A stretch of 38,535 bases of DNA from Ectothiorhodospira shaposhnikovii. GTDB lineage: Bacteria > Pseudomonadota > Gammaproteobacteria > Ectothiorhodospirales > Ectothiorhodospiraceae. The stretch is taken from assembly GCF_016584105.1 (NCBI RefSeq), contig NZ_NRSM01000033.1, positions 1 through 38,535 of the forward strand, written 5' to 3'. Shown in pieces: positions 16,994 to 26,219 of the stretch. Position 1 is the first letter of the stretch, and the number at the start of each line of letters is the position of its first letter. The notes under the pieces were generated by a model. It ran no database searches, had not been told where the DNA came from, and saw nothing but the letters and a program-made list of their open reading frames with translations. The translations under genes and the position numbers were made by a program.

Positions 16994-18001
16994 CTACCTT
17001 GCCTCGACCGTCACCCACCACGGCAGGGTTCGCCGGATGCGAATCGGCAGCGCGTTTTCCAGCATGGCAAGCGCGCGGTCGGTGTCGTTGGCGGGGTAAA
17101 CGCCCATGACGCTGATCTCGGCGACTTCCGGCGCCACGCCGATGCGGCCACGCTGGTAGCGCGCGAGCTCCTCGACCAAAGCCTGCAAGGGGATGTTGTC
17201 CGCGATCAACACTCCTCGGTGCCATGCCTCGCGCGCGCGTTCGGCCGGCCCGATGATGGTGATGTCGGTGGCGGTGAATGTTGCAGCCAGTCCGGCGATG
17301 ACGCGCTGCACGTCGCCTGCCGTGTTGCGGATTTCGACGGCGCCCTCGAATACGTCCAGACGTGTTCGCAGATCGTCGTAAAGGACGGAAAAGCGGGTGC
17401 CAAGCGCCTGCATGCGGCCGTGACGGCTGTCCACATAAAGGGGGGGCAGATCGGCATCAGCGGCCGTCTGGGCAAGGATCTCGCCGGCAAGCAGTTTGAG
17501 CACACGGGCATCTGGCAGGAAATCGACACGCAGGGCGCTGCCGGTGTTGAGCCAGACCCGGCTGCCGTCGGTCAGGGTGAGTTCGCGCTGTTCGCCAGTG
17601 GCGGTACGGTAGTCGGCCCCCCAGGCCATGAGTACTTCAGGCAGCGAGGTGTGGCGCCAGCCCATCCAGCCAACCACGCCGAGTCCGAGGATGCCCGCCA
17701 GTCCGGTGAGTACCTGGCGCCGTCCCATGGGTCGGCGTCGCGCAGCCTTGAAGCCGGCCAATGCGGCCTCTTGCCCGCCGGCGCGCAAGGGGCCAAAGCG
17801 TTGGCTGACCGCCTCGATGCACGCCCAGGCGCGAGCGTGTGCGTCCGATTCGGAGATCCAGGATTGCCAGGCCTGCTGGTCGGCCGCACTGACATTGTCG
17901 CTACGCAGGGTGGCATACCAGTTCGCGGCCGCCTCCAGCGCCTTGCGATCCACGTCCGCAACGCCTTCCTCGGCCGACGACATGGCGGCATCGGTTCCCA
18001 T
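16994..18001 (-). CDS. FecR-family regulator (system 2)
   Basis: 335 residues starting at the ATG directly next to the FecI 2 stop. The N-terminus carries the conserved tryptophans (ANWYATLRS; QAWQSWISES; ARAWACIEAV). A membrane segment (VLTGLAGILGLGVVGWMGW, about residues 99-117) leads to the periplasmic FecR domain (EQRELTLTDGSRVWLNTGSA; MQALGTRFSVLYDDLRTRLD). The C-terminal part with IADNIPLQALVEELARYQ is the receptor-interaction STN-like piece. It shares architecture with the system 1 FecR but has diverged strongly in sequence. Its partner receptor is split by IS21, so it may now act only as a brake on FecI 2. Confidence 0.9.
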   Translation of the reverse strand: MGTDAAMSSAEEGVADVDRKALEAAANWYATLRSDNVSAADQQAWQSWISESDAHARAWACIEAVSQRFGPLRAGGQEAALAGFKAARRRPMGRRQVLTGLAGILGLGVVGWMGWRHTSLPEVLMAWGADYRTATGEQRELTLTDGSRVWLNTGSALRVDFLPDARVLKLLAGEILAQTAADADLPPLYVDSRHGRMQALGTRFSVLYDDLRTRLDVFEGAVEIRNTAGDVQRVIAGLAATFTATDITIIGPAERAREAWHRGVLIADNIPLQALVEELARYQRGRIGVAPEVAEISVMGVYPANDTDRALAMLENALPIRIRRTLPWWVTVEAR

Positions 18002-18520
18002 CTAGCCCTGAAGCTCAGCTTCGACCAAGGCGCATTTCAACATCGCCTGAGCGATGTACTTCTTGACCATCCGATCGGAAACACCCAACTGTGCGGCGAT
18101 CTCCCGATAGGACAGTCCATCGACCTGGGCCATGATGAATGCGGATGCTGCCTTCTGCGGCAAACGGCCAAGCACATCACCGATCTCGAGCAAAGTTTCG
18201 ATGACGACGGCGCGTTGCTCCGGCGAGGGCTCGACCGCTTCCGGTCGGCACGCCAGCGTCTCCAGCCAGGCCCGTTCCACCTCGCGGCGACGCCAGTGGT
18301 CGATACACAGGCCATTGGCCACGACGCGCAGATAGGCCCGCGCCTGTGGCGGGCTGTCGAACTGCTGTGGCGAACGCAGCAGGCGCAGGAAAGTGTCCTG
18401 GGCCAGATCCGCCGCTTCGGCCACGTTGCCCAGGCGCCTGCGCAGCCAGCCCTGCAGCCAACTGTGGTGTTCGGTATACAGGATAGCAATAGGGTCGGTT
18501 TGGCGGGCTGCAGTGCTCAC
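18002..18520 (-). CDS. FecI-type ECF sigma factor (system 2)
   Basis: 172 residues starting at a GTG (18518-18520) with GGAG upstream. Region 2 is ADLAQDTFLRLL and region 4 is GLSYREIAAQLGVSDRMVKKYI. It is similar to the system 1 sigma factor over the first 35 residues (STAARQTDPIAILYTEH) and more divergent afterwards. The stop codon abuts the FecR 2 start, indicating translational coupling. The leader is shared with system 1 and carries a Fur-type box. Confidence 0.9.
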   Translation of the reverse strand: MSTAARQTDPIAILYTEHHSWLQGWLRRRLGNVAEAADLAQDTFLRLLRSPQQFDSPPQARAYLRVVANGLCIDHWRRREVERAWLETLACRPEAVEPSPEQRAVVIETLLEIGDVLGRLPQKAASAFIMAQVDGLSYREIAAQLGVSDRMVKKYIAQAMLKCALVEAELQG

Positions 18521-18524
18521 AGGG

Positions 18525-18636
18525 TTCTCCGGAAGGCGGGAGCGCTGGCTGGCCCGGGATGGGTTGGCTGGCTTTCGTTACACGTTATTACTGAGAATTG
18601 TTCGCATTGTTGAAGATTCGAGAGATGTCGTCAAAT
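18525..18636 (-). repeat. FecI leader repeat, copy 2
   Basis: 112 bases nearly identical to 11403-11513, including the ribosome-binding region and the Fur-type box. Identity fades beyond TCGTCAAAT at the outer end and within the first codons of the sigma gene at the inner end. Confidence 0.85.
18592..18606 (-). promoter_or_regulatory. Fur-type iron box of system 2
   Basis: TGAGAAT-T-GTTCGCA differs from the system 1 box only at the centre base. It has the same position relative to the FecI start, so both sigma genes are probably repressed by Fur in iron-rich conditions. Confidence 0.55.
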
Positions 18637-18719
18637 GGAATGCGGCCCGGTCGGGCGGCATGGAGTGGCCACGCTGCGTCGCAGGGTGGAGCGCATGTAG
18701 AGGGCGAGGTTCTGCTGGT

Positions 18720-19139
18720 CTATGGCCGAGCGATCAGCCCGAGGCGGTCGCGGCCCTCTGCCTTGGCCTTGTACAGCGCGAGATCGGCATGGTGCAGCAA
18801 GGCTTCCAGGCTGGTGTCGTCCGGTTCCAGCATGGCGACGCCGATCGATACGGTAAAGCGCAGCTTGTACCCATCATGCTCGGTAACCGTCTCGCGCATT
18901 GCAGTCAGCAGGCGTTCGCCCAGGCCCATGGCACCTTCGGCGCCTGTATCGGGGAGGATCACGCCGAACTCCTCGCCGCCAAGGCGGGCGAACAGGTCGG
19001 TGGCCCTCAACACCGTGGCTGAAGTCGCAACGAGGGTACGCAGCACGGCGTCGCCGGTGGCATGACCGTAGCGGTCATTGACCAACTTGAAATGATCGGC
19101 TTCGATGACCATCAGCGCCAATTGCGTCGACAATTTCCA
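18720..19139 (-). pseudogene. GGDEF (diguanylate cyclase) domain, N-terminally truncated
   Basis: The frame encodes most of a GGDEF domain: ALMVIEADHFKLVNDRYGHA, ARLGGEEFGVILPD (the active-site loop) and FTVSIGVAMLEPD...HHADLALYKAKAEGRDR. The opening LTGLxNRR helix and any sensor domain are missing: an in-frame TGA sits at 19140-19142, just before homology starts. The first metal-site residue is Glu instead of the usual Asp. It is therefore a remnant of a c-di-GMP synthase, unless an internal start (ATG at about 19111) makes a short product. Confidence 0.75.
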
Positions 19140-19142
19140 TCA

Positions 19143-19529
19143 ACGCCGATGGCGCGTCAGGACAGTCCGCCCGGGTCGGCAGGCAAGTCAACGCCGCTCC
19201 GTCACGGAGGTACAGGCCGATTGTGATGCCGTCCGAGGGGCGAGATCGTCGATCAAGGCGTGGAGAAACTCGGTACTCGGTGCGCAGGCCTGCGATTCTG
19301 ACGAAAGCCGGAAAGCCTTATGCGTGAATGGTTCCATTGGCTCAGCCCGGTGGCAGGCGCCAACCCGATCGGCTAGCCGGGAGCGTGGGCGACGCGTTTT
19401 TCGCCCCCTTGGCGGATACCGAGATCGATGCTTGGGAAGACCTGTGCCATTTCAGCTCAGCGCCTGAATGGCCTGAGCAAAGCGGCCTGATCCAAGGCAA
19501 ACCGCCTCTGTGCCAACGCGATTCTTGCC
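19143..19529. other. Intergenic stretch without a recognisable gene
   Basis: Between the truncated GGDEF frame and the CNNM/CBS gene I find only short frames on both strands, none with a family pattern I recognise. It may hold decayed sequence of the lost N-terminal part of the GGDEF protein, but no convincing match is visible. Confidence 0.5.
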
Positions 19530-20858
19530 CTACAGAGCGGACTGCGGAGGTGGTTCGGGCGGCATTAGCCGGGTGGCAAGAACCTGTTTAATACGGAAGT
19601 GTTCCACCGCGACGACTTCGAAACGGTAACCGGCATGCTCGACGGCGTCGGCGCGGCGAGGAATCTTGCGCAGTCTCCACATCAGAAACCCGGCCAACGT
19701 TTCGAAATTCTCGTCTTCTTCGAAGCGTTCGATCTGAAGCACCGAGCAGACCTCATCCACCGGGGTGAGGCCATTGATGAGCCAGGAGTCACCGTCGCGA
19801 CGGACGATCATGCGTTCTTCCACAGCCCAATTGCTCGCGGCCATGACGGTATCCATCACGTCGCGTAACGTGATCAGTCCCACGACCATCGAGTACTCGT
19901 TGATGATCAGAGCGAAATCCTGACCGGCGCCCTGAAACGCTTCCAGCGCTTCGAGCAGGGTCAGCGTATCGGGAAAAACCAACAGGTCCCGCCGGATCGT
20001 CTCGGGTGTGAGGGCCATGGGTTCGCCCGCCAGCAGACGGGAGAGCAGATCGTGTGTCTCGACATACCCCACGGGGCGATCGAGCGACTTTTCGCACACC
20101 GGAAAGCGGCGCCGCGGATGCTTGCGCATCAGCTCCGACAGCCGCTCCGGCAAGGCTTGCTGATCCAGCCAAACAATGTCATCGCGACTCGTCATTGACG
20201 AGGTGACCAATCGCTGATCCAACGCAAACACCTTTGAAATCAATGTCTGCTCTTCAATGAGCACCTCACCGGACTGCGCCGCGGCCTCGGTCATCGCGAT
20301 GATTTCGTCCGCGGTGACAGCTTCCTTTTGCGTGAGCTGGATCCCCAGGCGTCGAATGATGGCCGTAGCGAGACCGTCGATCGCCCATGCGACCGGACGC
20401 AACACCCAGATCAGTATGCGCATCGGCCGGGCAGTGTACGCCGCAACACCCTCGGGAACCGACAATGCAATGCGCTTGGGGATCAAGTCAGAGAACAGAA
20501 CAAAGGTCAGCGTGACCAGCAAGAAGGCTGCAATTGAGGCCACAAGACTGGTCTGGATTTCAAAGCTGCCAGACAGACGCCACGGCTCGGCACCGCCCAT
20601 CAGCGACTGAAACCAGGGCGCCAGGACCGCCTCTGCAAGCATCCCTCCGAGCACGCCGAGAACATTCACACCAACAAGGATGACCGTGAAGAAGCGGCCC
20701 GGCTGCTCCCGTAGCTGCAACGCAAGACGCGCGTGCCAATCGCCTTGGCGTACGCGCATCTCCAGGCGCGTACGCCGAGCCGCCGCAAACGCGATCTCCG
20801 AAAACGACAAGAACGCCCCTGCCACCACCAATAGCACCAACCAGAACATGCCGTGCAT
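19530..20858 (-). CDS. CNNM/CBS-domain membrane protein (CorC/YtfL-type)
   Basis: 442 residues from the ATG at 20856-20858, preceded by GGAGAGA. An N-terminal DUF21/CNNM region has four hydrophobic segments (FWLVLLVVAGAFLSFSEIAF; FFTVILVGVNVLGVLGGML; LVASIAAFLLVTLTFVLFSD; ILIWVLRPVAWAIDGLATAI). A CBS pair follows (MTSRDDIVWLD...RRRFPVCEK; FPDTLTLLEALEAF...GLITLRDVMD) and then a C-terminal CorC/HlyC domain (NGLTPVDEVCSVL...ETLAGFLMWRL). It is an inner-membrane protein; the family is linked to Mg/Co or divalent-cation handling. The longer frame upstream to 21026 covers non-homologous sequence, so the internal ATG was chosen. Confidence 0.9.
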   Translation of the reverse strand: MHGMFWLVLLVVAGAFLSFSEIAFAAARRTRLEMRVRQGDWHARLALQLREQPGRFFTVILVGVNVLGVLGGMLAEAVLAPWFQSLMGGAEPWRLSGSFEIQTSLVASIAAFLLVTLTFVLFSDLIPKRIALSVPEGVAAYTARPMRILIWVLRPVAWAIDGLATAIIRRLGIQLTQKEAVTADEIIAMTEAAAQSGEVLIEEQTLISKVFALDQRLVTSSMTSRDDIVWLDQQALPERLSELMRKHPRRRFPVCEKSLDRPVGYVETHDLLSRLLAGEPMALTPETIRRDLLVFPDTLTLLEALEAFQGAGQDFALIINEYSMVVGLITLRDVMDTVMAASNWAVEERMIVRRDGDSWLINGLTPVDEVCSVLQIERFEEDENFETLAGFLMWRLRKIPRRADAVEHAGYRFEVVAVEHFRIKQVLATRLMPPEPPPQSAL

Positions 20859-20888
20859 CGCGAATCTCTCCGGAAATAGGGACCCTTG

Positions 20889-21024
20889 AGCAAGGGCGCG
20901 AGGAAGGTACCCGGCACATGCTCCCAGTCTGATCACCAAGAAGTATGGCGTGATTCCCACCTGGGCACAGACCCGACTCGACCAGGCCGATACCGAGTCA
21001 CTAAAAACCTGGGCAACTGCCATC
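20889..21024 (+). pseudogene. Rpn/YhgA-like (DUF4351-type) C-terminal remnant
   Basis: The plus strand reads KGREEGTRHMLPV and, after a frameshift near 20930, SLITKKYGVIPTWAQTRLDQ then ADTESLKTWATAI. This pattern (a basic EG-rich linker followed by KKFG.lP.WA...L..A....L..WA) is typical of the C-terminus of Rpn-family recombination-promoting nucleases. The nuclease core is absent. A different piece of an Rpn-like gene lies at 30321-30480. Confidence 0.55.
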
Positions 21025-21033
21025 ACCCATCAA

Positions 21034-21076
21034 CACGGCAATCACAGCCTCTGAAGCGGCAGTCGGCGCCCGAAAA
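21034..21076. repeat. 43-base dispersed repeat, copy 1
   Basis: It matches 31042-31084 at 40 of 43 positions in the same orientation. It probably represents the 3' end of the same lost gene at both sites; at 31050-31193 a minus-strand frame ending FGRRLPLREL covers the repeat. Confidence 0.7.
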
Positions 21077-21079
21077 AAG

Positions 21080-21219
21080 GAATGTGAACGACTCGTCCTG
21101 CCCGGCGCAAACGTAGTTACTTTCGGTCGTGCCAAGAAGGACTTCCCCACCAACACTCTGGCCGGCTACGGGATTGAGGCCATCCACCCCGATACTTTCC
21201 TGGAGCCGCCGGAGGCTAT
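21080..21219 (+). pseudogene. PIN-domain (VapC-like) C-terminal remnant
   Basis: The frame ERLVLPGANVVTFGRAKKDF continues PTNTLAGYGIEAIHPDTFL and EPPEA. This is the last strand-helix part of a PIN ribonuclease domain, where families read 'vTfN.rDFp...L..yGIe...Pd.FL'. The catalytic acidic residues of the N-terminal and middle parts are missing, and there is no start codon. The fragment ends against the convergent beta-lactamase-like gene. Confidence 0.6.
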
Positions 21220-22808
21220 TAGCGCACCCCTACCCCTCCCGAAGCGGTCGCGGCCGGCTCCAGCACAAGCCGGTAGTGCAGCGCATAGACAAAATAGGGG
21301 AAGTCGCGGCTCGGGTCGTCGAAGTTCGGCCCGACACCGGCCTTGACCATGCCCACCAGGCGCCCGTCCCGATGTTCCACTTCGAGCAGGACGCCGTGTC
21401 GGCGCCGCTCGGTATCGGCGATCGGCACATGGCTCAGACTCTCGCCGATCAGCCAACCGTCCTGGTAGGTGGGCTTGTCGAGCAGGCTCCACAACTGGTC
21501 GTCGATGCGCAACCGTACCTCGCCGGAGTCCAGCACCTTCAGCTGCACGGGGATCTGCCGCTCGTGGGTGAACAGCGTCCCGGCCCAGTCGCCGTGCCAC
21601 TCGGTCGGCGGCACGGTCGTGACGGGAGTTTCCTGCTTCGCGGGCGGCTCAGGCGCCCTCGCCGCTTCGGTCGTCGTGCCCACCGCGTCCTGCGGCCACC
21701 CCGGCAGCATCGCGCGGACGATGGCGTCGCGGATGGGGTTGTTGTCGGTGCGCCAGCGGTTGGCCAGCACCACTACCACCAGCCCTTGCTCGGGTAGGAT
21801 CGTCATGAGGGTGTTGGCACCGGTGGTCGAGCCGCCGTGGCCGTAGCCGACAGGGCCGCCGGGCCAGGTCTTCATCGGGTACAGGCCGATGCCGTAGTGG
21901 TCGCCATCGGGCGTGCTGGGACGACGCATTTCACGCAGCGAAGCCGGGTCGAGGATCGCCATCTGCCCTGCGGCCGGCTTCCCGGAGAGGAACATACCGA
22001 AGCGGACCAGGTCGTGGGCGCTGGACAGCAGGCCGCCAGCGGCAGGCAGGCCGTGGTTCATCACCGGCACACGCTCGCCGGCCAGGCCGTAGAGCTGGGC
22101 CGCCTGCACACCGGGCGCCGCAGCCGGGCCGACCGAGGTCGCGTGCAGGTCCAGCGGCAGGAACACATGCTCGCGCATGTAATCGGCATAGGACTGGCCG
22201 GAGGTCGCCGCAATCGCCTGAGACAGCACACCGTAGCCGAAGTTGCTGTAGACGTAGCGCTTGCCAGGCGGTTCGACGATATGGCCATAGCGGGCGATGG
22301 TGGCCTCGAGCGAGGGCACCCTTTTGGCTTCTTCCTCGCCGTAGAAGAACTCGTCGCCCCAGCCGAAGCCGGCAGTGTGGTTGGCCACTCGCCGGACCGT
22401 GGCCTCGACCGGGTCGCCGACCCAGGATGCCAGGCGCACGGGACCGAGGTAGTCGTTGACCGGCATGTCCAGGTCGATCCTGCCTTGCTGCACCAGGGTC
22501 ATCAGGCCCACGGCAGTGAAGGTCTTGCTGATCGACGCCAGCAGGTAGGCGGTGTTGGCCGTGGCCGGGATCTTCTGCTCGCGGTCGGCCCAGCCGAAGC
22601 CCTCCTCCCAGACGATCTTGCCTTCCTTGGCCACGGCCACGGCATAGGAAGGGATACCCTTCTGCTCAATTCGCTCCTGGATCAGTGCCCGCACCGGGTC
22701 GAAGCGGTCGGCGGCCATCGTCGCCGGGGCGAACGCGGCCAACAGGAGGGAAAGCCCGAGCTTCAGACGTACAGCAGTACGGTGGCTCGTGGAACGGGAG
22801 TGAGGCAT
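21219..22808 (-). CDS. Beta-lactamase-family serine hydrolase (class C type), exported
   Basis: 529 residues from the ATG at 22806-22808. A signal peptide (LKLGLSLLLAAFAPATMA) is followed by the penicillin-binding/class C fold. The SxxK motif is SISK in YLLASISKTFTAVG, the Tyr-x-Asn motif is YSNFGYG, and the third motif is HGG in GYGHGGSTTGANT. A ~120-residue C-terminal extension (EWHGDWAGTLFTHERQIPVQ onward) forms a separate beta-rich domain, as in many EstB/PBP4*-like hydrolases. It is probably periplasmic, an esterase or peptidase; beta-lactam resistance cannot be assumed. Upstream lies the fragment of a TonB receptor, a common partner of such hydrolases. Confidence 0.9.
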   Translation of the reverse strand: MPHSRSTSHRTAVRLKLGLSLLLAAFAPATMAADRFDPVRALIQERIEQKGIPSYAVAVAKEGKIVWEEGFGWADREQKIPATANTAYLLASISKTFTAVGLMTLVQQGRIDLDMPVNDYLGPVRLASWVGDPVEATVRRVANHTAGFGWGDEFFYGEEEAKRVPSLEATIARYGHIVEPPGKRYVYSNFGYGVLSQAIAATSGQSYADYMREHVFLPLDLHATSVGPAAAPGVQAAQLYGLAGERVPVMNHGLPAAGGLLSSAHDLVRFGMFLSGKPAAGQMAILDPASLREMRRPSTPDGDHYGIGLYPMKTWPGGPVGYGHGGSTTGANTLMTILPEQGLVVVVLANRWRTDNNPIRDAIVRAMLPGWPQDAVGTTTEAARAPEPPAKQETPVTTVPPTEWHGDWAGTLFTHERQIPVQLKVLDSGEVRLRIDDQLWSLLDKPTYQDGWLIGESLSHVPIADTERRRHGVLLEVEHRDGRLVGMVKAGVGPNFDDPSRDFPYFVYALHYRLVLEPAATASGGVGVR

Positions 22809-22971
22809 ATGGCAAGTCTCGTTCGTGTGCGAAAGACGGATGCGACCACAACCGGCCCGACGTCTGGGCCAAGGGGATGGCGGACACCATTGATGCATGC
22901 TGCTGGAGCCCGTGCCACCGGAAACGGGCGACGGCTCGGCTCCCCGAGGGAAACCGGTCGACTATTACCAG

Positions 22972-23095
22972 CAGGTGCCCCGCGCAGGGTCAGAGTATAA
23001 TTGCGCAGAGCGGCATAGTTATTCTCGTACTAGATGCCGCCGATCGACGAATAGTAGGCCTTGTCGCCCAGGTTCTCGCCGTAGACGCCCCGCCA
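22972..23095 (-). pseudogene. TonB-dependent receptor C-terminal remnant
   Basis: The minus-strand frame reads GVYGENLGDKAYYSSIGGI, a TAG, then YENNYAALRNYTLTLRGA. This is the pattern of the last two barrel strands of TonB receptors (N-lf-DK-YYxSiG ... prxytltlr), with an in-frame stop. It lies just upstream of, and in the same direction as, the serine hydrolase. Identification rests on this short motif only. Confidence 0.5.
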
Positions 23096-23567
23096 GCACC
23101 CTGTCCGCGCCATTTCAGATGGGCGGCCAGCCGGTAACAGTGACCACAGCCTGGGCAGACGCGAATCCGTTCGAGCAACGAATCACTCCAGGTATCGTCG
23201 GCACGCCGCATCATCTGGAAACCATGCGATGAACTCGGCCCAGTCCCACGAAAGAACACAGTGGTCGGGACCCACATCAGGCCCCATTCAGCCTAGTGCA
23301 AGGCTTGACAAGCTGGCCAAGGCCCTGCCCACAGTGTATACTCCGCCCCCTTTTTCATTGGCCTCCCCACGGCACTCCCTGAGGACCGTCGCTGGAACAC
23401 TGGATCCCGGCCACGCCCGGGCAACGCCCCCTCGCAGAAACACCCTGACAAGACCGTTTCAGCCGCGTACTGCGCGGCTCCGATCATCACGGACGGGGCC
23501 GCGTGACGTCGTTTGGCAATGATCCGGGCCTGGCCGACAACGAATTCGCAATGACAGGACATCATCC
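23096..23567. other. Intergenic region before the SulP gene
   Basis: On the minus strand at 23096-23277 a short frame contains WSDSLLERIRVCPGCGHCYR, a CxxC zinc-ribbon-like piece slightly reminiscent of the AccD N-terminus but too short to assign. The sequence TTGACA at 23305 and TATACT at 23337 are 26 bases apart, so they do not make a normal promoter together. No other gene is visible up to the SulP start. Confidence 0.4.
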
Positions 23568-25061
23568 ATGAACCTCACCCGCATCAAGCAGGAATGGTTT
23601 TCCAATATACGCGGTGACATGCTCTCTGGCCTGGTGGTTGCCCTGGCCCTGATCCCGGAAGCCATTGCCTTTTCCATCATCGCGGGTGTGGACCCCAAGG
23701 TGGGTCTGTACGCCTCGTTCTGCATCGCGGTGGTCATCGCCTTCACCGGCGGCCGACCCGGCATGATCTCGGCGGCCACCGCGGCCATGGCCCTGCTCAT
23801 GATCACCCTGGTGAAGGAACATGGGCTGGAATACCTGCTGGCAGCCACCCTTCTTACCGGCGTGTTGCAGATCATCGCAGGCTATCTGCAGGTGGGGCGC
23901 TACATGCGCTTCATCTCCAACTCGGTGATGACAGGGTTCGTCAACGCACTGGCCATCATGATCTTCCTGGCGCAACTCCCCGAACTCACCGGCGTTACCT
24001 GGCATGTTTACGCCATGACAGCCCTGGGGCTGGCCATCATCTATCTGTTCCCCTACCTGACCCGCTCCATCCCCTCGCCCCTGGTGACCATCGTGGTACT
24101 CACCCTGCTGGCCTGGCTGCTGAATCTGGACATCCGCACGGTCAGCGACATGGGCGAACTGCCCGACACCCTGCCCGTCTTCCTCTGGCCGGACATCCCG
24201 CTGAACCTGGAAACCCTGTGGATCATCCTGCCCTACGCCCTGGCACTGACCGTGGTGGGCCTGCTGGAATCAATGATGACCCAGAACATCGTCGATGACC
24301 TCACCGACACCCGCACCGACAAGAACCGCGAGTGCAAGGGTCAGGGCATCTCGAATATCGTTGCCGGCAGTTTCGGCGGCATGGCGGGCTGCGCGATGAT
24401 CGGGCAATCGGTCATCAACATCAAATCCGGTGGCCGGGGGCGGTTATCCACCTTCATGGCGGGCATCTATCTGCTCATCATGGTGGTCTTTCTCAGTCCG
24501 ATCCTGGGCATCATCCCCATGGCCGCGCTGGTGGCGGTGATGATCATGGTGTCCATCGGCACCTTCAGCTGGACCTCCATCAAGAACATGAAGCGCCACC
24601 CGCTGAGCACCAACATCGTCATGATCACCACCGTGGCGGTCACCGTGTTCACCCACAACCTGGCCCTGGGCGTGCTGTCGGGCGTGTTGCTGGCAGCCCT
24701 GTTCTTCGCCAACAAGGTCAGCCAGTTCATGTTCGTGGGCGCCGACACCGACACCCGCCCGGATGACCACACCCTGCACCGCACCTATCGCGTGTATGGG
24801 CAGGTCTTCTTCGCCTCCACGGAGAAGTTCATGCAAGCGTTCAATTTCCGGGAGGATCTGGATAAGGTGACCATTGATCTGTCCCGGGCACACTTTTGGG
24901 ACATCAGTTCCGTGGCCGCCCTTGACCGCGTGGTCATCAACTTCCGCCGTGAAGGTGTCCAGGTGGAGATCATTGGCATGAATGAGGCCACCGCCACCAT
25001 CGTCGACCGTCATGCCGCACACGACAAGGCCGATGCCGCTGACCGGCTCATGGGCCACTAA
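23568..25061 (+). CDS. SulP-family inorganic anion transporter with STAS domain
   Basis: 497 residues. The N-terminal SulP signature [20 protein letters not shown] is followed by [11 protein letters not shown] and about 10-12 membrane helices, including the conserved segment [20 protein letters not shown] and [22 protein letters not shown]-terminal STAS domain (about residues 400-485: [37 protein letters not shown]) ends the protein. It is an inner-membrane carrier for bicarbonate, sulfate or a similar anion; the ion cannot be told from sequence. A universal-stress protein gene follows after 19 bases, a pairing seen with SulP carriers. Confidence 0.93.
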   Translation: MNLTRIKQEWFSNIRGDMLSGLVVALALIPEAIAFSIIAGVDPKVGLYASFCIAVVIAFTGGRPGMISAATAAMALLMITLVKEHGLEYLLAATLLTGVLQIIAGYLQVGRYMRFISNSVMTGFVNALAIMIFLAQLPELTGVTWHVYAMTALGLAIIYLFPYLTRSIPSPLVTIVVLTLLAWLLNLDIRTVSDMGELPDTLPVFLWPDIPLNLETLWIILPYALALTVVGLLESMMTQNIVDDLTDTRTDKNRECKGQGISNIVAGSFGGMAGCAMIGQSVINIKSGGRGRLSTFMAGIYLLIMVVFLSPILGIIPMAALVAVMIMVSIGTFSWTSIKNMKRHPLSTNIVMITTVAVTVFTHNLALGVLSGVLLAALFFANKVSQFMFVGADTDTRPDDHTLHRTYRVYGQVFFASTEKFMQAFNFREDLDKVTIDLSRAHFWDISSVAALDRVVINFRREGVQVEIIGMNEATATIVDRHAAHDKADAADRLMGH

Positions 25062-25080
25062 CCTGCTGGAGGATGCCCCT

Positions 25081-25932
25081 ATGAACAAGGTCATTGCCTG
25101 TATCGATGGCTCGCGCTCGTCGTTGTCCGTGTGTGATTACGCCGCTTGGGCGAGCCGGCGCATGAACTCGCCACTCACCCTGCTGCATGTAATCCACAAC
25201 CCTCATGCGGACGTCCAGCGGGACCTGAGCGGCAACCTCAGCCTGGGGAGTCGGGAGGCCCTGCTGGAGCAGATGGTGGAGGCCGAGGAGCAACGCGGCA
25301 AGCTGCTGCGGGAACAGGGGCGCGCCATCCTGTCCGATGCGCTGGAACGGGTTCGCGCCAATGGCGTCGCCGACCCTGGCAGCCTGCTGCGCAATGATGG
25401 CGTCACCGCAGCCCTGGACGACATCCAGGAGGAGGCTCGTCTGGTCGTGGTGGGCAAGCAGGGCAAGGATGGCGACATGCTCAAACAGCATGTGGGGAGC
25501 CACCTGGAGAGCATCATCCGCACCCTGAAGCGCGGCGTGCTGGTGGCCCCTCTGGAATACCGGGAGCCGGAGCGTTTCCTGATCGCCTACGATGGCAGCG
25601 CCACGGCGCATACCGTGGTGGAAAAAGTCTCTGAGAGCCCCCTGCTCAAGGGACTGGAGGCCCATATTCTGATGGTGGGCGACGACAATCAGGAAAACCG
25701 CTCACGCCTGGACAACGCCCGCGGCATGCTGGCTCAAAATGGCTTCGATGTACGCGCACAGATCCGCACCGGTGATGTGACGGAAGCAGTCTGCGCCTAC
25801 CGCCAGGAACACGACATCCATCTGCTGGCCATGGGGGCCTACGGCCACTCCCGGCTGCGGCGCTGGTTTGTGGGGAGCACCACCACCAACATGATCATGC
25901 GGTCGCCGATTCCGTTGATCATCCTGCGGTAG
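25081..25932 (+). CDS. Tandem universal stress protein (UspA domains)
   Basis: 283 residues from the ATG at 25081, preceded by GGAGG. Two UspA domains: residues 1-~150 (MNKVIACIDGSRSSLSVCDY ... ARLVVVGKQGKDGD) and ~160-283 (RFLIAYDGSATAHTVVEK ... LLAMGAYGHSRLRRWFVGS). The second domain retains the ATP-binding G-x2-G-x9-G-S pattern; in the first it is degenerate. It is probably a cytoplasmic partner that adjusts the SulP carrier or reports energy state (inference from the operon). Confidence 0.92.
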   Translation: MNKVIACIDGSRSSLSVCDYAAWASRRMNSPLTLLHVIHNPHADVQRDLSGNLSLGSREALLEQMVEAEEQRGKLLREQGRAILSDALERVRANGVADPGSLLRNDGVTAALDDIQEEARLVVVGKQGKDGDMLKQHVGSHLESIIRTLKRGVLVAPLEYREPERFLIAYDGSATAHTVVEKVSESPLLKGLEAHILMVGDDNQENRSRLDNARGMLAQNGFDVRAQIRTGDVTEAVCAYRQEHDIHLLAMGAYGHSRLRRWFVGSTTTNMIMRSPIPLIILR

Positions 25933-26133
25933 TGGAGAGACCAGGGGCTGCATGATCTCCGTGCCCGAACCCATGCCGGTGACCAGCGGTGTCAACATGC
26001 CCTGCGAAGTCGAGCCGATTCGCGGGCAGGCACCAGATCACATGGTACGCCGCTTGATAGACGCAATTACGTTTCGTGACAACATCGACCATGGGTCATG
26101 GTTTACACCACATGGTGCGCTTCGCGAACCAGA

Positions 26134-26184
26134 AAGACAGATGGATCATTTGAGCGCTACAATTAAAAGAACGATCAATTGTTC
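26134..26184 (+). promoter_or_regulatory. Candidate promoter and operator of the Xre-RES pair
   Basis: AAGACA (26134-26139) and TACAAT (26158-26163), 18 bases apart, resemble a sigma70 promoter. Just downstream is the imperfect palindrome GAAC-GATCAATT-GTTC (26169-26184), in the position of an operator at the transcription start. Xre/DUF2384 antitoxins usually repress their own operon, so this is a reasonable binding site. There is a clean AGGAGG ribosome-binding site before the ATG at 26220. Confidence 0.45.
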
Positions 26185-26219
26185 CATGACGAAACAGGCC
26201 ATTGCCCAGGAGGCGCCCC

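Noticed and set aside
16976..18613. 545-codon plus-strand open frame
   Set aside because: It is antisense to FecR 2 and FecI 2, both of which have clear family motifs; the plus-strand product has none.
23305..23342. TTGACA and TATACT in front of the SulP gene as a sigma70 promoter
   Set aside because: The two hexamers are 26 bases apart, far beyond the usable 15-19; each could belong to another promoter, but no matching partner was found.
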